Assembly (NCBI RefSeq): GCF_001905505.1
Contig: NZ_LIPG01000001.1
Location: 1,527,764 to 1,591,763, forward strand
Origin: Streptomyces sp. CB02058
GTDB lineage: Bacteria > Actinomycetota > Actinomycetes > Streptomycetales > Streptomycetaceae
Length of the DNA stretch: 64,000 nucleotides
Direction: 5' to 3'
In this document: positions 54,221-63,929 of the stretch, one piece after another
How the letters are laid out: each line of letters starts with the position of its first letter
Numbering within the stretch: position 1 is the stretch's first letter
The notes under the pieces: model-generated
What the model was told of the DNA's origin: nothing
Database searches by the model: none
What the model saw: only the letters and a program-made list of their open reading frames with translations
Made by a program: the position numbers and the translations under genes

Positions 54221-56434
54221 GTGGAGAACGAGACCCACTACGCCGAAGCCGTGATCGACAACGGCACCTTCGGCACCCGCACCATCCGCTTCGAGACGGG
54301 CCGCCTGGCCAAGCAGGCCGCAGGCTCCGCCGTCGCGTACCTGGACGACGACACCATGGTGCTGTCGGCCACCACCGCTTCCAAGCGGCCCAAGGACCAG
54401 CTCGACTTCTTCCCCCTCACGGTGGACGTCGAGGAGCGGCAGTACGCCGCCGGCAAGATCCCCGGCTCCTTCTTCCGCCGTGAGGGCCGGCCCTCCGAGG
54501 ACGCGATCCTCACCTGCCGCCTGATCGACCGGCCGCTGCGCCCCTCCTTCAAGAAGGGCCTGCGCAACGAGATCCAGATCGTCGAGACGATCATGGCGCT
54601 CAACCCCGACCACCTGTACGACGTGGTCGCGATCAACGCCGCCTCCTGCTCCACGCAGCTGGCCGGCCTGCCCTTCTCCGGCCCGATCGGCGGCACCCGT
54701 GTCGCGCTGATCAAGGGCCAGTGGGTCGCTTTCCCGACGCACACCGAGCTCGAGGACGCCGTCTTCGACATGGTCGTCGCCGGTCGCGTCCTCGAGGACG
54801 GCGACGTCGCGATCATGATGGTCGAGGCCGAGGCCACCGAGAAGACCATCCAGCTCGTCAAGGACGGCGCCGAGGCCCCGACCGAAGAGGTCGTCGCCGC
54901 CGGTCTGGAAGCCGCGAAGCCCTTCATCAAGGCGCTCTGCAAGGCCCAGTCCGACCTCGCCGCCAAGGCCGCCAAGCCCACCGGTGAGTTCCCGGTCTTC
55001 CTCGACTACCAGGACGACGTCCTGGAGGCCCTCACCAAGGCCGTCAGCACCGAGCTCGCCAAGGCGCTCACCATCGCCGGCAAGCAGGAGCGCGAGGCGG
55101 AGCTGGACCGCATCAAGGAGATCGCGGGCGAGAAGCTCCTCCCGGCCTTCGAGGGCCGCGAGAAGGAGATCTCGGGTGCCTACCGCGCGCTGACCAAGAA
55201 GCTGGTCCGCGAGCGCGTCATCAAGGACAAGGTCCGCATCGACGGCCGCGGCGTCACGGACATCCGTACGCTCGCCGCCGAGGTCGAGGCCATCCCGCGC
55301 GTGCACGGCTCGGCGCTGTTCGAGCGTGGCGAGACCCAGATCCTGGGCGTCACCACCCTCAACATGCTCCGCATGGAGCAGCAGCTGGACACCCTCTCCC
55401 CGGTGACCCGCAAGCGCTACATGCACAACTACAACTTCCCGCCGTACTCCGTCGGTGAGACCGGCCGCGTGGGTTCGCCCAAGCGCCGCGAGATCGGCCA
55501 CGGCGCGCTCGCCGAGCGCGCCATCGTGCCGGTGCTGCCGTCGCGCGAGGAGTTCCCCTACGCGATCCGCCAGGTCTCCGAGGCGCTGGGCTCCAACGGC
55601 TCGACGTCCATGGGCTCGGTCTGCGCCTCCACCATGTCCCTGCTGAACGCCGGTGTGCCCCTCAAGGCCGCCGTCGCCGGTATCGCCATGGGCCTGATCT
55701 CCCAGGAGATCGACGGCAAGACGCACTACGTCGCCCTCACCGACATCCTCGGTGCGGAGGACGCCTTCGGCGACATGGACTTCAAGGTCGCCGGCACGAA
55801 GCAGTTCGTGACCGCGCTGCAGCTCGACACCAAGCTCGACGGCATCCCCGCCTCGGTCCTGGCCGCCGCGCTGAAGCAGGCCCGTGACGCGCGTCTGCAC
55901 ATCCTGGACGTCATGAACGAGGCCATCGACGTCCCGGACGAGATGTCCCCGAACGCCCCGCGGATCATCACCGTCAAGATCCCGGTGGACAAGATCGGTG
56001 AGGTCATCGGCCCCAAGGGCAAGATGATCAACCAGATCCAGGAGGACACCGGCGCCGACATCACGATCGAGGACGACGGCACCATCTACATCGGTGCCCA
56101 GCAGGGCTCGCAGGCCGAGGCCGCCCGCGCCACGATCAACGCCATCGCCAACCCGACCATGCCGGAGGTCGGCGAGCGCTACCTGGGTACGGTCGTCAAG
56201 ACCACCACCTTCGGTGCCTTCGTCTCCCTGATGCCCGGCAAGGACGGCCTGCTGCACATCTCGCAGATCCGCAAGCTCGCCGGTGGCAAGCGCGTGGAGA
56301 ACGTCGAGGACGTGCTCGGCGTCGGCGCCAAGGTCCAGGTCGAGATCGCGGAGATCGACTCCCGCGGCAAGCTCTCCCTCATCCCCGTCATCGAGGGTGA
56401 AGAGGACGAGAAGAAGGACGACACCGACAAGTGA
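54221..56434 (+). CDS. pnp: Polyribonucleotide nucleotidyltransferase (PNPase)
   Basis: 737 residues from GTG 54221; GGAG lies 9 bases upstream. ATG 54206 would add five residues (MEKSL). Two RNase-PH-like cores are present ([20 protein letters not shown] in the first; [18 protein letters not shown] and [20 protein letters not shown] in the second), then KH ([17 protein letters not shown]) and S1 ([20 protein letters not shown]) domains, with an acidic tail. It degrades RNA phosphorolytically and in Streptomyces also polyadenylates RNA 3' ends. A strong hairpin starts 20 bases beyond the stop, inside the next coding region. Confidence 0.96.
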   Translation: MENETHYAEAVIDNGTFGTRTIRFETGRLAKQAAGSAVAYLDDDTMVLSATTASKRPKDQLDFFPLTVDVEERQYAAGKIPGSFFRREGRPSEDAILTCRLIDRPLRPSFKKGLRNEIQIVETIMALNPDHLYDVVAINAASCSTQLAGLPFSGPIGGTRVALIKGQWVAFPTHTELEDAVFDMVVAGRVLEDGDVAIMMVEAEATEKTIQLVKDGAEAPTEEVVAAGLEAAKPFIKALCKAQSDLAAKAAKPTGEFPVFLDYQDDVLEALTKAVSTELAKALTIAGKQEREAELDRIKEIAGEKLLPAFEGREKEISGAYRALTKKLVRERVIKDKVRIDGRGVTDIRTLAAEVEAIPRVHGSALFERGETQILGVTTLNMLRMEQQLDTLSPVTRKRYMHNYNFPPYSVGETGRVGSPKRREIGHGALAERAIVPVLPSREEFPYAIRQVSEALGSNGSTSMGSVCASTMSLLNAGVPLKAAVAGIAMGLISQEIDGKTHYVALTDILGAEDAFGDMDFKVAGTKQFVTALQLDTKLDGIPASVLAAALKQARDARLHILDVMNEAIDVPDEMSPNAPRIITVKIPVDKIGEVIGPKGKMINQIQEDTGADITIEDDGTIYIGAQQGSQAEAARATINAIANPTMPEVGERYLGTVVKTTTFGAFVSLMPGKDGLLHISQIRKLAGGKRVENVEDVLGVGAKVQVEIAEIDSRGKLSLIPVIEGEEDEKKDDTDK

Positions 56435-57810
56435 CGTCCCGTAGTTCCGTGACGACGGCCCGCCCCTCCTCGGAGGGGCGGGCCGTCGCCCGTACCCAAA
56501 CCCTTCTCAAGGGCAGCAACGGCATCGGCACCGTCCGCCGGACCACTCTTCCCGGCGGCCTCCGCGTCGTCACCGAGACGCTGCCCTCCGTCCGCTCCGC
56601 CACCTTCGGCATCTGGGCCAACGTCGGCTCCCGCGACGAGACGCCCTCCCTGAACGGTGCGACGCACTACCTCGAACACCTCCTCTTCAAGGGCACGGCC
56701 AAGCGCAGCGCCCTCGACATCTCGTCCGCGATCGACGCGGTCGGCGGCGAGATGAACGCCTTCACGGCGAAGGAGTACACCTGCTACTACGCGCGGGTCC
56801 TGGACACCGATCTTCCGCTGGCCATCGACGTCGTCTGCGACATGCTGACCGGCTCCCTGATCGCCCCCGAGGACGTCGACGCCGAGCGCGGTGTCATCCT
56901 CGAGGAGATCGCGATGACGGAGGACGACCCGGGCGACTGCGTGCACGACCTGTTCGCGCACACCATGCTCGGCGACACCCCGCTGGGCCGCCCGGTCCTC
57001 GGCACCGTCGACACCGTGAACGCGCTGGACCGCGGGCAGATCGCGCGCTTCTACAAGAAGCACTACGACCCCACGCGCCTGGTCGTCGCCGCGGCGGGCA
57101 ACGTCGACCACGCCACGGTCGTGCGCCAGGTCCGCAGGGCCTTCGAGCGCGCGGGCGCCCTGAGCCGCACCGACGCCGTGCCCACGGCGCCCCGTGCGGG
57201 CTCCCGCACCCTGCGCGCGGCCGGCAAGGTCGAGCTGCTGAACCGCAGGACCGAGCAGGCCCACGTCGTCCTCGGCATGCCCGGCCTGGCCAGGACCGAC
57301 GAGCGCCGCTGGGCCCTCGGCGTCCTGAACACCGCGCTCGGCGGCGGCATGAGCTCGCGCCTCTTCCAGGAGGTACGGGAGAAGCGCGGCCTGGCCTACA
57401 GCGTGTACTCGTACACCTCGGGCTTCGCCGACTGCGGGCTCTTCGGTGTGTACGCGGGATGCCGGCCCAGCCAGGTGCACGACGTCCTCAAGATCTGCCG
57501 CGGCGAGCTCGACCGTGTCGCGAGCGAGGGCCTCGGCGACGAGGAGATCGGCCGCGCGGTCGGTCAGCTCGCCGGTTCCACCGTCCTCGGCCTGGAGGAC
57601 ACGGGCGCGCTCATGAACCGCATCGGCAAGAGCGAGCTCTGCTGGGGCGAACAGATGTCCGTCGATGACATGCTTGCCAAGATCGCGGCGGTCACCCCCG
57701 ACGAGGTCCGTGAGGTGGCGGCGGATGTCCTCGGACAGCGGCCCTCGCTCTCGGTCATCGGCCCGCTGAAGGACAAGCAGGCGGACCGCCTCCAGGAAGC
57801 GGTCTCCTAA
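56431..57810 (+). CDS. M16-family (insulinase-like) zinc metallopeptidase
   Basis: 459 residues from GTG 56431, which overlaps the pnp stop (GTGA). The inverted zinc motif HYLEH sits in [11 protein letters not shown]; the distal Glu is in the [14 protein letters not shown] segment, matching H-x-x-E-H-x(~76)-E. The C-terminal non-catalytic M16 half follows ([20 protein letters not shown]). The usual actinobacterial order pnp - M16 peptidase - dapB is kept. The first ~25 residues are low-complexity because they lie on the hairpin; no other in-frame start exists nearby. Confidence 0.92.
   Translation: MTSRSSVTTARPSSEGRAVARTQTLLKGSNGIGTVRRTTLPGGLRVVTETLPSVRSATFGIWANVGSRDETPSLNGATHYLEHLLFKGTAKRSALDISSAIDAVGGEMNAFTAKEYTCYYARVLDTDLPLAIDVVCDMLTGSLIAPEDVDAERGVILEEIAMTEDDPGDCVHDLFAHTMLGDTPLGRPVLGTVDTVNALDRGQIARFYKKHYDPTRLVVAAAGNVDHATVVRQVRRAFERAGALSRTDAVPTAPRAGSRTLRAAGKVELLNRRTEQAHVVLGMPGLARTDERRWALGVLNTALGGGMSSRLFQEVREKRGLAYSVYSYTSGFADCGLFGVYAGCRPSQVHDVLKICRGELDRVASEGLGDEEIGRAVGQLAGSTVLGLEDTGALMNRIGKSELCWGEQMSVDDMLAKIAAVTPDEVREVAADVLGQRPSLSVIGPLKDKQADRLQEAVS
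56454..56487 (+). terminator. Strong hairpin inside the start of the M16 peptidase gene
   Basis: A perfect 16-bp inverted repeat (56454-56469 with 56472-56487), stem GACGGCCCGCCCCTCC, 20 bases after the pnp stop. It overlaps codons 8-19 of the next gene. A likely pnp terminator or attenuator. Confidence 0.75.
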
Positions 57811-58587
<777 letters not shown>

Positions 58588-58601
58588 CTGGGCCCAACCC
58601 C

Positions 58602-59054
58602 ATGCGCGCAAAGCTCACCTACGCCGTCACCGCTGCCGTCCTGGTCTTCTACTTCGTCCTGGCCGGCAGCCGCGGTGTCCTGCTCATCCGGCACGGCACC
58701 CTGCTCACCGTCACCTTCGGGGTGGCCGTGCTGATCCTGCCGGTGATCGGTGTCTGGTTCCTCTGGAAGAACACCCAGTTCGTCCGCAGGGCCAACGCCC
58801 TGGCCGCGGAACTGGACGCCGAGGGGGGCCTCCCCGTCGACGAGCTGGTGCGCACCCCGTCCGGCCGGATCGACCGCGACTCCGCCGACGCCGTCTTCGC
58901 GCGGCGCCGTGAGGAGACCGAGGACAGCCCGGACGACTGGCGCTGCTGGTTCCGGCTGGCGGTCGCCTACCAGGACGCGAGGGACACCCCTCGGGCCCGT
59001 AAGGCCATGCAGCGCGCCATCGCCCTGCACACGAACAAGCCGGTACGCGCCTGA
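58602..59054 (+). CDS. Small membrane protein with helical cytosolic tail
   Basis: 150 residues. Two transmembrane helices at about 5-25 and 33-55 (LLTVTFGVAVLILPVIGVWF) are followed by a soluble, TPR-like helical part that ends CWFRLAVAYQDARDTPRARK. It starts 14 bp after dapB and is probably co-transcribed with it. No named family recognised. A bidirectional terminator overlaps its stop codon. Confidence 0.8.
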   Translation: MRAKLTYAVTAAVLVFYFVLAGSRGVLLIRHGTLLTVTFGVAVLILPVIGVWFLWKNTQFVRRANALAAELDAEGGLPVDELVRTPSGRIDRDSADAVFARRREETEDSPDDWRCWFRLAVAYQDARDTPRARKAMQRAIALHTNKPVRA

Positions 59055-59074
59055 GCGGCGCCGTACCGGCTTGT
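59035..59074. terminator. Bidirectional terminator overlapping a stop codon
   Basis: Perfect 13-bp stem ACAAGCCGGTACG (59035-59047 with 59062-59074), with the stop codon inside the 14-base loop. It separates two convergent genes. Confidence 0.8.
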
Positions 59075-59099
59075 CGTGTGCGGGAAGCGCTCCGGTGGG

Positions 59100-59651
59100 T
59101 CAGCCGGTGCGGTACTCGTCGCCCCAGGCCTCGATCGTGTCGGTCGCCCGCTCGAAGGCCTCGGCGCGGGCCAGGAAGTCCGCGTTGTGGTCGGTGACCA
59201 GCGGCGCCAGCGTCTCGCCGCTCCGGCGCACCACGATCAGGGCCTGGCCCTGGACCGTACGCGGGAAACCGAGCCACTTCACCGGCTGCTGGACCGTGCG
59301 GACCGCCGCCGCGTCCGGCCATCGCACGGTGGTCGTGAGGAAGAAGCCCACCCGGCGGACGCCGTGGCGGCTCACCCAGGCGCCCACCCGGAGCAGCCGC
59401 AGCGCGCAGGCGATGACCACCCCGGAGAGCACGAAACAGACCGTCGCGCCGGACAGCGATCCGGCCACCGAGATGATCACCGCCGCGAGCAGTACGAACG
59501 ACGAGAGCAGCAGCAGGGTGGCTGCCGCCGCGACCCGCCACGGGCCGGGGCGGTAGGGCCGCCGCCAGCTGTCGTGGTCGTCGAACGGCAGCGCGATGTC
59601 CTCCGCGCTCGCGTCGAATGCGCGGTCGGCCGTCAGAAAGGGCAGGGGCAC
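59100..59651 (-). CDS. Two-helix membrane protein of unknown function
   Basis: 183 residues. Two transmembrane helices (VAAAATLLLLSSFVLLAAV and GATVCFVLSGVVIACALRLL) are followed by a beta-rich cytosolic domain (GVRRVGFFLTTTVRWPDAAA, KWLGFPRTVQGQALIVV) that resembles a PH-like module. It ends EAWGDEYRTG. The gene is alone on the minus strand and ends at the shared terminator. Function not assigned. Confidence 0.75.
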   Translation of the reverse strand: MPLPFLTADRAFDASAEDIALPFDDHDSWRRPYRPGPWRVAAAATLLLLSSFVLLAAVIISVAGSLSGATVCFVLSGVVIACALRLLRVGAWVSRHGVRRVGFFLTTTVRWPDAAAVRTVQQPVKWLGFPRTVQGQALIVVRRSGETLAPLVTDHNADFLARAEAFERATDTIEAWGDEYRTG

Positions 59652-59744
59652 GACTGATCCTCACTCACAAGCACGCTCGATTGCTGTGCCCGGTGAGGCT
59701 ACCGAGGAGCCCCCCGGCCTACCACCCCAGGGGGCCCGTACGGG

Positions 59745-59984
59745 TCAGCGGTGCTGGGAGGCCTCGGACGTCTGACTGTGCGCGGGGGCCCGGTCGGTGT
59801 CGAGAGCGGGCAGGCCGAGGAGCAGCGATCCGGCGAAGCCGGCGATCAGCGTCAGCCCTACGAGGGAACGGGCGGCCAGCTGCGAGGTGCTGGCCCGCTC
59901 GCGGGGAGGGGGAGTGACATTACTGCGGAACCGGTCGGCCTCGGCAACGAACGAGAACGGGACGGATTCACGCCGGCGGAACAT
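59745..59984 (-). CDS. Small single-pass membrane protein
   Basis: 79 residues from ATG 59984, which has a very good AAGGAGAG 8 bases upstream; a longer in-frame version has no such site. One hydrophobic helix (SLVGLTLIAGFAGSLLLGLP, about 41-60) divides an arginine-rich cytosolic start (MFRRRESVPF) from a short His/Ser-rich tail. It is divergent from thyX. No family recognised. Confidence 0.7.
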   Translation of the reverse strand: MFRRRESVPFSFVAEADRFRSNVTPPPRERASTSQLAARSLVGLTLIAGFAGSLLLGLPALDTDRAPAHSQTSEASQHR

Positions 59985-60126
59985 GAGGAAACTCTCCTTG
60001 AACTCTGTAACGGGTGCTGCTAATGAGTCAGACGTACAGGATGACCGTTCGGTGCCCCGAATCGCCGAACACATGCAAGATTTTCCCGCTGCAGGACGCC
60101 TGCCAGGAGCGCTGTCCGGAGGCCCG

Positions 60127-60132
60127 TAGAGT
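60127..60132 (+). promoter_or_regulatory. -10-like element before thyX
   Basis: TAGAGT lies about 40 bases before the thyX start and fits a -10 hexamer. No clear -35 at the proper distance. Confidence 0.35.
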
Positions 60133-60172
60133 GGACGCCGCCCGAGCGAAGCAAGTGGAAGGACCCCCGCCG

Positions 60173-60910
60173 GTGAGCGACACCCCCGAGCCCACGAAGG
60201 CTCACTTCCGTAGCGATGTCACCGTTGACCTGGTGAAATCGGCGGCCAGCGACTCGGACGTGCTCTTCGCCGCCCGTGTGTCCACGGCCGGGGAGCAGTC
60301 CCTGGAAGAGGTCACGAAGGACCCCGAGCGCTCCAAGGGGCTCATCAATTACCTGATGCGGGACCGGCACGGCAGCCCCTTCGAGCACAACTCGATGACC
60401 TTCTTCATCAGTGCCCCGATCTTCGTGTTCCGCGAGTTCATGCGGCACCGCGTGGGCTGGTCGTACAACGAGGAATCGGGCCGCTACAGGGAGCTCGAAC
60501 CCGTCTTCTACGTCCCGGGGGAGTCCCGCAAGCTCATCCAGCAGGGCCGTCCCGGCAAGTACGAATTCGTCGCGGGAACCCCCGAGCAGCACGAGCTCAC
60601 CAGCCGCGCCATGGAGGACTCGTACCGCCAGGCCTACGACGCCTACCAGGAGATGCTCGCCGCCGGAGTCGCCCGTGAGGTCGCCCGCGCCGTGCTCCCC
60701 GTGGGCCTGTTCTCCACGATGTACGCCACGTGCAACGCGCGGTCGCTGATGCACTTCCTCGGACTGCGCACCCAGCACGAGCTCGCCAAGGTGCCGTCGT
60801 TCCCGCAGCGCGAGATCGAAATGGTCGGCGAGCAGATGGAACAGCACTGGCAGACGCTGATGCCGCTCACTCATGCCGCCTTCAACAAAAATGGACGGGT
60901 AGCCCCGTAG
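60173..60910 (+). CDS. thyX: Flavin-dependent thymidylate synthase ThyX
   Basis: 245 residues from GTG 60173, preceded by GGAAGGA. It makes dTMP using FAD, NADPH and methylene-THF. The ThyX motif appears as RHRVGWSYNEESGRY; between RHR and the Ser there are eight residues rather than the seven of the classical RHRX7S. Other family elements are HGSPFEHNSMTFFI and MYATCNARSLMHFLGLR. It lies between dapB and dapA. The in-frame sequence upstream of 60173 is Cys-containing but unlikely to be translated. Confidence 0.94.
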   Translation: MSDTPEPTKAHFRSDVTVDLVKSAASDSDVLFAARVSTAGEQSLEEVTKDPERSKGLINYLMRDRHGSPFEHNSMTFFISAPIFVFREFMRHRVGWSYNEESGRYRELEPVFYVPGESRKLIQQGRPGKYEFVAGTPEQHELTSRAMEDSYRQAYDAYQEMLAAGVAREVARAVLPVGLFSTMYATCNARSLMHFLGLRTQHELAKVPSFPQREIEMVGEQMEQHWQTLMPLTHAAFNKNGRVAP

Positions 60911-60922
60911 GCGGTGTCCGTA

Positions 60923-60952
60923 TTGCGGCGTTTCGTGAAGTTCATCTAGGCT
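60923..60952 (+). promoter_or_regulatory. Probable promoter between thyX and dapA
   Basis: TTGCGG (60923-60928) and TAGGCT (60947-60952) with 18-base spacing form a good sigma-HrdB-type pair. Transcripts would enter the hairpin at 60964-61001 immediately. Confidence 0.5.
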
Positions 60953-60963
60953 GATCAAACGGA

Positions 60964-61001
60964 CCCGGCACTGCTTGAACCCCCGAGCAGGCAGTGCCGG
61001 G
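60964..61001 (+). terminator. Hairpin between thyX and dapA
   Basis: CCCGGCACTGC pairs with GCAGTGCCGGG over a 16-base loop and is followed by a T-rich run. Either the thyX terminator or part of a dapA leader. Confidence 0.75.
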
Positions 61002-61049
61002 CTCCTCTTCCTCGTCCCCCCGAGGGGGTACGGCGCTCCGAGCAACGAG

Positions 61050-61055
61050 TAGCGT
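61050..61055 (+). promoter_or_regulatory. -10-like element for a possibly leaderless dapA
   Basis: TAGCGT ends 7 bases before ATG 61063, which has no Shine-Dalgarno. Such spacing is typical of leaderless Streptomyces mRNAs. No -35 identified. Confidence 0.4.
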
Positions 61056-61062
61056 GTTACCC

Positions 61063-61962
61063 ATGGCTCCGATCTCCACTCCGCAGACCCCCTTCGGGCG
61101 GGTCCTCACCGCTATGGTCACGCCCTTCACGGCTGACGGCGCTCTCGACCTCGACGGCGCCCAGCGGCTCGCCACCCATCTGGTGGACGCAGGCAATGAC
61201 GGCCTGGTCGTCAACGGCACCACGGGCGAGTCCCCGACCACCAGCGACGCGGAGAAAGACCAGCTCGTACGGGCTGTGCTCGAAGCCGTAGGAGACCGGG
61301 CCCACGTCATCGCGGGCGTCGGCACCAACGACACCCGGCACAGCATCGAGCTGGCCCGCACGGCAGAGCGCACCGGCGCACACGGCCTCCTCGCCGTCAC
61401 GCCGTACTACAACAAGCCGCCGCAGGAGGGCCTGCTGCGCCACTTCGGCGCCATAGCGGACTCCACCGGACTGCCGGTGATGCTCTACGACATTCCCGGC
61501 CGCAGCGGTGTGCCGATCGACACAGAGACGCTCGTGCGCCTTGCCGAGCACCCCAGGATCGTCGCCAACAAGGACGCCAAGGGAGATCTGGGCCGCTCCA
61601 GCTGGGCCATCGCCCAGTCCGGACTCGCCTGGTACTCCGGCGACGACATGCTCAACCTCCCGCTGCTCTCGGTCGGCGCCGTCGGCTTCGTCTCCGTCGT
61701 CGGCCATGTCGTCACCCCGGAGCTGCGCGCCCTCGTCGAGGCGCATCTCGGCGGGGACGTGCAGAAGGCCACCGAGATCCACCAGAAGCTGCTCCCCGTC
61801 TTCACCGGGATGTTCCGCACGCAGGGTGTGATCACCACCAAGGCCGCGCTGACCCTCCAGGGCCTGCCCGCCGGACCGCTGCGCCTCCCTCTGGTGGAAC
61901 TCACCGCCCAGGAGACGGCCCAGCTCAAGATCGATCTGGCCGCCGGCGGGGTAGAGCTCTGA
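61063..61962 (+). CDS. dapA: 4-hydroxy-tetrahydrodipicolinate synthase
   Basis: 299-residue class I aldolase-fold enzyme condensing pyruvate with aspartate semialdehyde, the first step of the diaminopimelate branch. The GTTGES loop, YYNKPPQEG (Tyr), MLYDIPGRSG and the Schiff-base Lys in VANKDAKGD are all present. ATG 61063 gives the standard length; no ribosome binding site is visible. It follows dapB-thyX in the typical actinobacterial order. Confidence 0.96.
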   Translation: MAPISTPQTPFGRVLTAMVTPFTADGALDLDGAQRLATHLVDAGNDGLVVNGTTGESPTTSDAEKDQLVRAVLEAVGDRAHVIAGVGTNDTRHSIELARTAERTGAHGLLAVTPYYNKPPQEGLLRHFGAIADSTGLPVMLYDIPGRSGVPIDTETLVRLAEHPRIVANKDAKGDLGRSSWAIAQSGLAWYSGDDMLNLPLLSVGAVGFVSVVGHVVTPELRALVEAHLGGDVQKATEIHQKLLPVFTGMFRTQGVITTKAALTLQGLPAGPLRLPLVELTAQETAQLKIDLAAGGVEL

Positions 61963-62041
61963 CAACGGACTTCACAACTGAATAAGCGGGGCAACTCGCG
62001 ACGGAAACACCACCTGACAACAGCAAGTGCACGAATGACAT

Positions 62042-62075
62042 GCGCGCCACGTGCCCTCAGCGGTACGTGGCGCGC
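62042..62075 (+). promoter_or_regulatory. Strong hairpin in the rnj leader
   Basis: GCGCGCCACGT (62042-62052) pairs with ACGTGGCGCGC (62065-62075), 12-base loop, ending 5 bases before the AAGGAGAG ribosome binding site of the RNase J gene. Could be a terminator for dapA or a processing/feedback element. Confidence 0.7.
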
Positions 62076-62092
62076 GTGGTAAGGAGAGTCTT

Positions 62093-63778
62093 TTGAGTCA
62101 TCCGCATCCTGAACTCGGTACCCCGCCGAAGCTCCCGAAGGGCGGCCTGCGGGTCACCCCGCTGGGTGGCCTGGGCGAGATCGGCCGCAACATGACGGTC
62201 TTCGAGTACGGCGGCCGTCTGCTCATCGTCGACTGCGGTGTGCTCTTCCCCGAGGAGGAGCAGCCCGGCATCGACCTGATCCTGCCGGACTTCACCACGA
62301 TCCGGGACCGCCTGGACGACGTCGAGGGCATCGTCCTCACGCACGGCCACGAGGACCACATCGGCGGCGTCCCCTACCTGCTCCGCCTGAAGCCGGACAT
62401 CCCGCTGATCGGCTCCAAGCTGACCCTCGCACTCATCGAGGCCAAGCTCCAGGAGCACCGCATCCGTCCCTACACCCTCGAGGTGGCCGAGGGGCAGCGC
62501 GAGCGCATCGGCGTCTTCGACTGCGAGTTCATCGCGGTCAACCACTCCATCCCGGACGCCCTCGCCGTCGCCATCCGCACCCCCGCGGGCATGGCCGTCG
62601 CGACCGGTGACTTCAAGATGGACCAGCTCCCGCTGGACGGCCGCCTCACCGACCTGCACGCCTTCGCCAGGCTGAGCGAGGAAGGCATCGACCTCCTTCT
62701 CTCCGACTCGACGAACGCGGAGGTCCCGGGATTCGTTCCGCCGGAGCGGGACATCTCCAACGTCCTGCGCACGGTGTTCGCCAACGCCCAGAAGCGCATC
62801 ATCGTGGCCAGCTTCGCCAGCCACGTCCACCGCATCCAGCAGATCCTGGACGCCGCCCACGAGTACGGCCGCAGGGTCGCCTTCGTCGGACGCTCCATGG
62901 TCCGCAACATGGGTATCGCGCGTGACCTGGGTTATCTGAAGGTCCCCGCCGGCCTGGTCGTCGACGTCAAGACGCTCGACGACCTGCCGGACGACGAGGT
63001 CGTGCTGGTCTGCACGGGCTCCCAGGGCGAGCCGATGGCGGCCCTCTCCCGCATGGCCAACCGCGACCACCAGATCCGGATCGTCCCGGGCGACACGGTG
63101 ATCCTGGCCTCGTCGCTGATCCCGGGCAACGAGAACGCGGTCTACCGCGTGATCAACGGTCTGACCCGCTGGGGCGCGAACGTCGTCCACAAGGGCAACG
63201 CCAAGGTCCACGTCTCGGGCCACGCCTCGGCGGGCGAGCTGCTGTACTTCTACAACATCTGCAAGCCGAAGAACCTGATGCCGGTGCACGGCGAATGGCG
63301 CCACCTCCGGGCCAATGCCGAGCTCGGCGCGCTGACCGGCGTGCCGAAGGACCACATCGTCATCGCGGAGGACGGCGTCGTCGTCGACCTCATCGACGGC
63401 AAGGCCAAGATCGTCGGCAAGGTCCAGGCGGGTTACGTGTACGTCGACGGCCTCTCGGTCGGTGACGTCACGGAGACCTCCCTCAAGGACCGCCGCATCC
63501 TCGGTGACGAGGGGATCATCTCGGTCTTCATCGTGGTCGACAGCTCCTCCGGCAAGATCGTGGGCGGTCCCCACATCCAGGCACGGGGTTCCGGCATCGA
63601 CGACGGTGCGTTCACCGCCGTGGTGCCCAAGGTCGAGGACGCCCTCAACAAGTCCGCCCAGGACGGCGTGATGGAGCCGCACCAGCTCCAGCAGCTGGTC
63701 CGCCGCACCGTGGGCAAGTGGGTGTCGGACACCTACCGCCGGCGCCCGATGATCCTTCCGGTCGTCGTCGAGGTCTGA
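62093..63778 (+). CDS. rnj: Ribonuclease J
   Basis: 561 residues from TTG 62093, with AAGGAGAG 4 bases upstream; the next in-frame alternatives would cut into the conserved core. Metallo-beta-lactamase/beta-CASP RNase: zinc motif HGHEDHIGG (H84, H86, D88, H89), later SGHASAGELLYF and the HGEWRHLRANAEL stretch. It has endo- and 5' exonuclease activities and works in mRNA turnover and rRNA maturation. The last protein gene of the window, followed by a terminator. Confidence 0.95.
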   Translation: MSHPHPELGTPPKLPKGGLRVTPLGGLGEIGRNMTVFEYGGRLLIVDCGVLFPEEEQPGIDLILPDFTTIRDRLDDVEGIVLTHGHEDHIGGVPYLLRLKPDIPLIGSKLTLALIEAKLQEHRIRPYTLEVAEGQRERIGVFDCEFIAVNHSIPDALAVAIRTPAGMAVATGDFKMDQLPLDGRLTDLHAFARLSEEGIDLLLSDSTNAEVPGFVPPERDISNVLRTVFANAQKRIIVASFASHVHRIQQILDAAHEYGRRVAFVGRSMVRNMGIARDLGYLKVPAGLVVDVKTLDDLPDDEVVLVCTGSQGEPMAALSRMANRDHQIRIVPGDTVILASSLIPGNENAVYRVINGLTRWGANVVHKGNAKVHVSGHASAGELLYFYNICKPKNLMPVHGEWRHLRANAELGALTGVPKDHIVIAEDGVVVDLIDGKAKIVGKVQAGYVYVDGLSVGDVTETSLKDRRILGDEGIISVFIVVDSSSGKIVGGPHIQARGSGIDDGAFTAVVPKVEDALNKSAQDGVMEPHQLQQLVRRTVGKWVSDTYRRRPMILPVVVEV

Positions 63779-63807
63779 CGGGACAGGCAGCCGTAGGCCG
63801 CCAACCA

Positions 63808-63847
63808 GGAGCGGAGCGCACCGATTTGCATCGGGGTGCTCCGCTCC
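63808..63847 (+). terminator. Terminator after rnj
   Basis: GGAGCGGAGC pairs with GCTCCGCTCC, continuing inward through four more pairs (one G-U) with one bulged A, about 30 bases past the stop. Confidence 0.75.
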
Positions 63848-63929
63848 AGTACGTTTACGTCTCCGCCTGAACGGGAAGCACCCCGCGCACCTGTGCGCAG
63901 GGAGACCCCCGCAGGGGGCGGGAAATCCG

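Noticed and set aside
60014..60172. Cys-containing N-terminal extension of ThyX in the same frame
   Set aside because: A good ribosome binding site and conserved ThyX length support GTG 60173, and a TAGAGT -10-like box lies inside the extension.
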